Shown: positions 60,826-64,000 of the stretch, piece after piece
Layout: the number at the start of each line of letters is the position of its first letter
Numbering within the stretch: the first letter of the stretch is position 1
Program-made: the position numbers and the translations under genes
Notes under the pieces: generated by a model
Told to the model about the DNA's origin: nothing
The model's database searches: none
The model's input: the letters and a program-made list of their open reading frames with translations, nothing else
Assembly (NCBI GenBank): GCA_937995655.1
Contig: CALKJI010000006.1
Span: 124,001 to 188,000 of the forward strand
Origin: an uncultured Pseudothermotoga sp.
GTDB taxonomy: Bacteria > Thermotogota > Thermotogae > Thermotogales > DSM-5069
Reading direction: 5' to 3'
DNA length: 64,000 nucleotides

Positions 60826-61640
60826 GAAAAACCTTTTTCACTCTTTTAGGTTGGTTAGTTGCTCTCATATGGATAACTCCTTTCTTTGGTGTCTTCATGA
60901 CTGCCATAAGACCCCTGGAAGAGTTATTGAATGGGTGGTGGAGGTTCGAATCCTTCAACCCGAGCCTGAAAAATTTTGTTGGAGCCTTGAATCATCCAAC
61001 GGCGGGTTTGTCAAAAGGTATCATCAATTCACTCACGGTAGCTGTCCCTGCAACGATATTTCCACTTTTGTTGGGTACCATGGCTGGTTATGGATTTTCA
61101 AGATACAAGTTCGTCCTGAAAGTGCCACTATTCGTCCTCATAGTTATTACTTTAGCTCTTCCACAACAGACTATCGCTGTCCCCATCTTTCAACTTCTCA
61201 ACGCCATGAATCTCATAGATAGTTATCTTGGACTGATCATTGTTCACACAGCCTGGGGTATACCTTGGATTACCTTTTTCATGAGGAACTTTTTTGTAAC
61301 GATACCTAAAGCCATGGAAGAAGCTGCAAGAATGGATGGTGCAAATGACATAATCATTTTCTTTAAAATCGTTCTACCCATGGCTTTTCCAGCTATAGGT
61401 TCAGCTTTTGCGTTGCAGTTCACATGGGTTTGGAGCGACTTTTTCCTTGCCTTGATATTGATATATTCACCGGATAAACTTCTTGCGACACAGAGAATTC
61501 CACTCATGAGAGGCGTTTATCATGTTGATTGGGGACTTCTTTCCTCAGCGGCAATAATCGTTATGATGGTTCCTATATTGGTCTACCTGTTATTGCAAAG
61601 ATATTACATCAAAGGCATGATCGGTTGGTCTTTGAAATAA
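60822..61640 (+). CDS. Sugar ABC transporter permease (MalG type, treT locus)
   Basis: A 272-residue permease with EAA loop EEAARMDGANDIIIFFKIVL near residue 166. Ends MIGWSLK. Followed by treT 14 bp later. No ATP-binding component before the window ends. Confidence 0.92.
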   Translation: MRKTFFTLLGWLVALIWITPFFGVFMTAIRPLEELLNGWWRFESFNPSLKNFVGALNHPTAGLSKGIINSLTVAVPATIFPLLLGTMAGYGFSRYKFVLKVPLFVLIVITLALPQQTIAVPIFQLLNAMNLIDSYLGLIIVHTAWGIPWITFFMRNFFVTIPKAMEEAARMDGANDIIIFFKIVLPMAFPAIGSAFALQFTWVWSDFFLALILIYSPDKLLATQRIPLMRGVYHVDWGLLSSAAIIVMMVPILVYLLLQRYYIKGMIGWSLK

Positions 61641-61654
61641 AAGGAGGAGTGATC

Positions 61655-62881
61655 ATGAGAGTTGAGTTAAGGCAAAGATCGATTGATGAGTACAGGACCA
61701 TAATTGGTGATGAAATTGAGAATATCAAGAAACTTGCAGAACCTCTCCAGGGTAAAAGGGTGATCCATGTAAATGCAACGGCCTTTGGTGGAGGAGTTGC
61801 CGAGATTTTGCATAGTTTAGTACCCCTCATGAGGTCTGTTGGTATTGATGCCCAGTGGTATGCCATAGAAGCACCGAATGAATTCTTCAATGTGACGAAG
61901 AAATTTCACAACACACTCCAAGGTGCACAGATCGAAATATCTGAAGACGAGTGGAAACTTTATGAAAAAGTCTGTGAACAAAATGCAAAGATCATAGATG
62001 AAAAAGCAGACATAGTGGTTATTCACGATCCACAGCCCGCTGCAATGAGACTTTTCACAAAGACAAAACCTTCGACAAAATGGTTCTGGAGGTGTCATAT
62101 AGATCTTTCAACACCAAACCAGGCCGTATGGAATAGATTTGCGAAGTATTTGGAAAAATATGACAAGATGATCTTTCATCTTCAAGAATATTTTCCAAAA
62201 GATATCACTCAAAGGTGTATAGCCTTTCCACCGAGTATTGACCCTTTGAGTGAAAAGAATACTGAACTCGAAAGTAGATTCATTGAACAGACCTTTGAAA
62301 GGCTCAAGATAGATATGCACAGACCCTTGATCACCGTGGTAGCCAGGTTCGATCCATGGAAAGACCTCTTCTCGGCCATAGATGTGTATAGAATGGTGAA
62401 GGAGGTGGAGCCATCGGTCCAGTTGGCGATTGTTTCAGCTATGGCTTCAGACGATCCTGAAGGTTGGATTTTCTTTGAAAAGGTTGCAAGGTATGCCGGT
62501 ATGGATGAAGATTTAGTCTTTTGCACCAATCTGAATGGTGTGGGAAACAGTCAGGTAAACGCTATTCAAAGGATGTCGACTGTGGCACTTCATACAGCAA
62601 CAAGAGAAGGTTTCGGTCTTGTTATAAGCGAAGCCCTTTACAAAGGTGTACCTGTAGTTGCAAGGCCCGTTGGTGGCGTGAAGATACAGATCAAACACGG
62701 TGAGTGTGGTTATCTTGCACAGGAAAAAGACGAACTGGCAGGGTATATAATCGAATTAATCAGGAAGGAAGAACTAAGAAAGAAGATGGGTGAAGTTGGT
62801 AGAAAGATTGTCATAGACAATTTCATAATAACAGTTAACCTGGCAAATTATTTGAAAGCATTTTTGTCCTCTACGAGGTGA
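61655..62881 (+). CDS. treT: Trehalose glycosyltransferring synthase (TreT-type GT4)
   Basis: A 408-residue GT-B enzyme. TreT-type features are the N-terminal HVNATAFGGGVAEILHSLVP (20 residues, near 34-53), WFWRCHIDLSTPNQAVW near 145, and the C-terminal EGFGLVISEALYKGVPVVA with the GT4 E-x7-E pair. TreT reversibly joins NDP-glucose and glucose to form trehalose, so it can also degrade imported trehalose. ATG at 61655 follows AAGGAGGAG. Longer upstream frame lies in the permease gene. Its stop overlaps the ROK gene's possible GTG start. Confidence 0.9.
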   Translation: MRVELRQRSIDEYRTIIGDEIENIKKLAEPLQGKRVIHVNATAFGGGVAEILHSLVPLMRSVGIDAQWYAIEAPNEFFNVTKKFHNTLQGAQIEISEDEWKLYEKVCEQNAKIIDEKADIVVIHDPQPAAMRLFTKTKPSTKWFWRCHIDLSTPNQAVWNRFAKYLEKYDKMIFHLQEYFPKDITQRCIAFPPSIDPLSEKNTELESRFIEQTFERLKIDMHRPLITVVARFDPWKDLFSAIDVYRMVKEVEPSVQLAIVSAMASDDPEGWIFFEKVARYAGMDEDLVFCTNLNGVGNSQVNAIQRMSTVALHTATREGFGLVISEALYKGVPVVARPVGGVKIQIKHGECGYLAQEKDELAGYIIELIRKEELRKKMGEVGRKIVIDNFIITVNLANYLKAFLSSTR

Positions 62882-62886
62882 AAGTT

Positions 62887-64000
62887 TTGCCGGCACCAGC
62901 TTTGAGAAAAAGAAACAAGCTCAATGTTATAAGAAATATTTTCGATCACAAAAAGCTATCCCGGACACAGATATCGCGCATGACTAATCTTTCTTTGAGT
63001 ACTCTAAGTTATATTATCAGAGAACTGGAACAAGAGGAATTGGTATATAGTGAAGAGGTTCTGCAAGGCAGAGGTAGGCCCTCTCAAGTAGTTAAGATCA
63101 ATCCAAGCGGATGGTCAGTGATTGGTGTCAAGATAGGTAGAGAAGAGGTACGTGGTACGCTCTTTGACGCGGCAATGAGGCCATTGAAGGTTCATGGTGT
63201 AAGGGTTCTTTCCTATTTGAGAAACAACGATGGTTATGTAAAGGCTTTCAAAGATGTTCTTGAACATCTCCTTTGTGAGAATCTTTTGGGTATTGGTATA
63301 TGTTCTTCTGGCATCGTCGAGGGTGGTAAAATAGTTGTTTCACATCTAATGAATGTGGGCAACCTTGATCTTGGAAAGATTGTGCAAAGGGATTACCAAA
63401 TTAAGAGATTTGTGTTGATGAATGATACAGACGCACTGTGTTATGACATTCCAAAAGCCGAAAGGTCGGATTTTCTTGTTGTTACATACGGTACAGGAAT
63501 CGGAGCAAGTTTCTGGACAAAAGGACAAGCCCAGCACTTTGAAATCGGTCACGCAATTGTTTCAACCGACGGTAAATGCTACTGTGGTCAAACCGGTTGT
63601 CTTGAATATCATGCCTCGGAGTATGCGGTTCTCAAATCTTACGCAAATCGAGAGATAGATTTTGAAGATTTTGCACGAAATGAGGAAGAAAAATATAGGG
63701 AGATCATAGAAAAGATCAGATCGATTGCTGCTAAAGACTTTCACCTTGTGGAAACTCATTACAGAAAAGCCTTCCAAATGCTTGGTACGATCCTTGGAAA
63801 CCTTTTGATCGTTCTAAAACCTTCAACTGTTTTCTTGCTTGGGGAAGGCATGGTCAATGAACAGATGGCAAAGCTCTTGAAGGAGTACATAAAAGGTACA
63901 TTCAACAGGGAGTTCATAAATGACGTACCTTTCCTCATTGTCAAAGCCGATTGGGAACAAGGTGTTGCCACAGCAACAGTGCATAGATTCTTGCATGAAA
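62887..64000 (+). CDS. ROK-family transcriptional regulator, 3' end past window
   Basis: 371 codons are visible and the frame is still open at 64000. N-terminal HTH at about 17-65 (LSRTQISRMTNLSLSTLSYI), then a ROK domain with LLGIGICSSGIVEGGKI, VVTYGTGIGASFW and the intact zinc motif CYCGQTGCLEYH after FEIGHA. That zinc motif is missing from the other ROK protein at 39103. TTG at 62887 is 6 bp after GAGGTG; a GTG at 62878 (overlapping the treT stop) is possible. Likely controls the trehalose locus in response to a sugar; the position corresponds to that of trmB in the archaeal cluster. Confidence 0.9.
   Translation, partial: MPAPALRKRNKLNVIRNIFDHKKLSRTQISRMTNLSLSTLSYIIRELEQEELVYSEEVLQGRGRPSQVVKINPSGWSVIGVKIGREEVRGTLFDAAMRPLKVHGVRVLSYLRNNDGYVKAFKDVLEHLLCENLLGIGICSSGIVEGGKIVVSHLMNVGNLDLGKIVQRDYQIKRFVLMNDTDALCYDIPKAERSDFLVVTYGTGIGASFWTKGQAQHFEIGHAIVSTDGKCYCGQTGCLEYHASEYAVLKSYANREIDFEDFARNEEEKYREIIEKIRSIAAKDFHLVETHYRKAFQMLGTILGNLLIVLKPSTVFLLGEGMVNEQMAKLLKEYIKGTFNREFINDVPFLIVKADWEQGVATATVHRFLHE

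Noticed and set aside
1-64000. CRISPR array, insertion sequence or prophage
   Set aside because: No regularly spaced repeats, transposase, integrase or phage structural genes were seen in any frame that I read.

Overview
The window looks like chromosome from a thermophilic anaerobe of the order Thermotogales, most likely Pseudothermotoga or Thermotoga. The evidence is gene content rather than a database match: several ABC sugar-transport loci with unlipidated binding proteins, ROK and LacI regulators, a cupin that closely resembles Thermotoga TM1459, rubrerythrin plus neelaredoxin, two-subunit 2-oxoacid:ferredoxin oxidoreductase, and the DRTGG/PHP/CBS-ATPase set that I associate with [FeFe]-hydrogenase operons. 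Genes are packed tightly, often with ATGA or GTGA overlaps, strong GGAGG ribosome sites, and frequent GTG or TTG starts. I see no CRISPR array, insertion sequence, prophage or replication origin.

Left third (1-22856). A long leftward operon carries an unidentified membrane protein, queD/PTPS, folE2 and thyX (pterin, folate and dTMP synthesis). It runs into five small putative redox-signalling genes (two DRTGG proteins, a CBS-ATPase, a PHP protein, and an ATPase cut by the window edge). Divergent from it are mrp, an MFS transporter, an AI-2E-family membrane protein and a secreted TPR protein. A MATE exporter, a degenerate methyltransferase and a flagellar operon (lytic transglycosylase-fliF-fliG-fliH-fliI) follow. 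Next come the yceD-rpmF-plsX-glmS-rsfS housekeeping run, fba, a tRNA-Ser(UGA) and a glycosyltransferase.

Middle (22865-37840). An apparent murein-fragment uptake and recycling locus comprises oppA-B-C-D-F, a class C beta-lactamase-fold hydrolase and anmK, with a divergent BadF-type sugar kinase. A GAF-GGDEF diguanylate cyclase and a leftward oxygen-defence and 2-oxoacid oxidation group (rubrerythrin, superoxide reductase, KorA, KorB, peroxiredoxin) follow.

Right (37841-64000). Three carbohydrate loci lie side by side. (i) A GH130 phosphorylase is divergent from a ROK-ABC transporter-six-hairpin glycosidase-TIM-barrel protein operon, with paired operator-like repeats between them. (ii) A LacI-controlled ABC-GH2-lacI operon has a near-ideal palindromic operator inside its promoter. 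It is followed by a hydroxyacid dehydrogenase/HpaI aldolase/isomerase operon. (iii) An ABC-treT-ROK operon is laid out like the archaeal trehalose/maltose cluster. A TM1459-like cupin and about 700 bp of apparently decayed sequence separate (ii) from (iii).

No single element is certain to be a new system. The best candidates are the hydrogenase-linked signalling set at the left edge, the two unassigned glycosidase-like genes at 43260-46899, and the aldolase/dehydrogenase operon at 46927-50613. Three ABC operons also share a strong stem-loop between the binding-protein gene and the permease genes.
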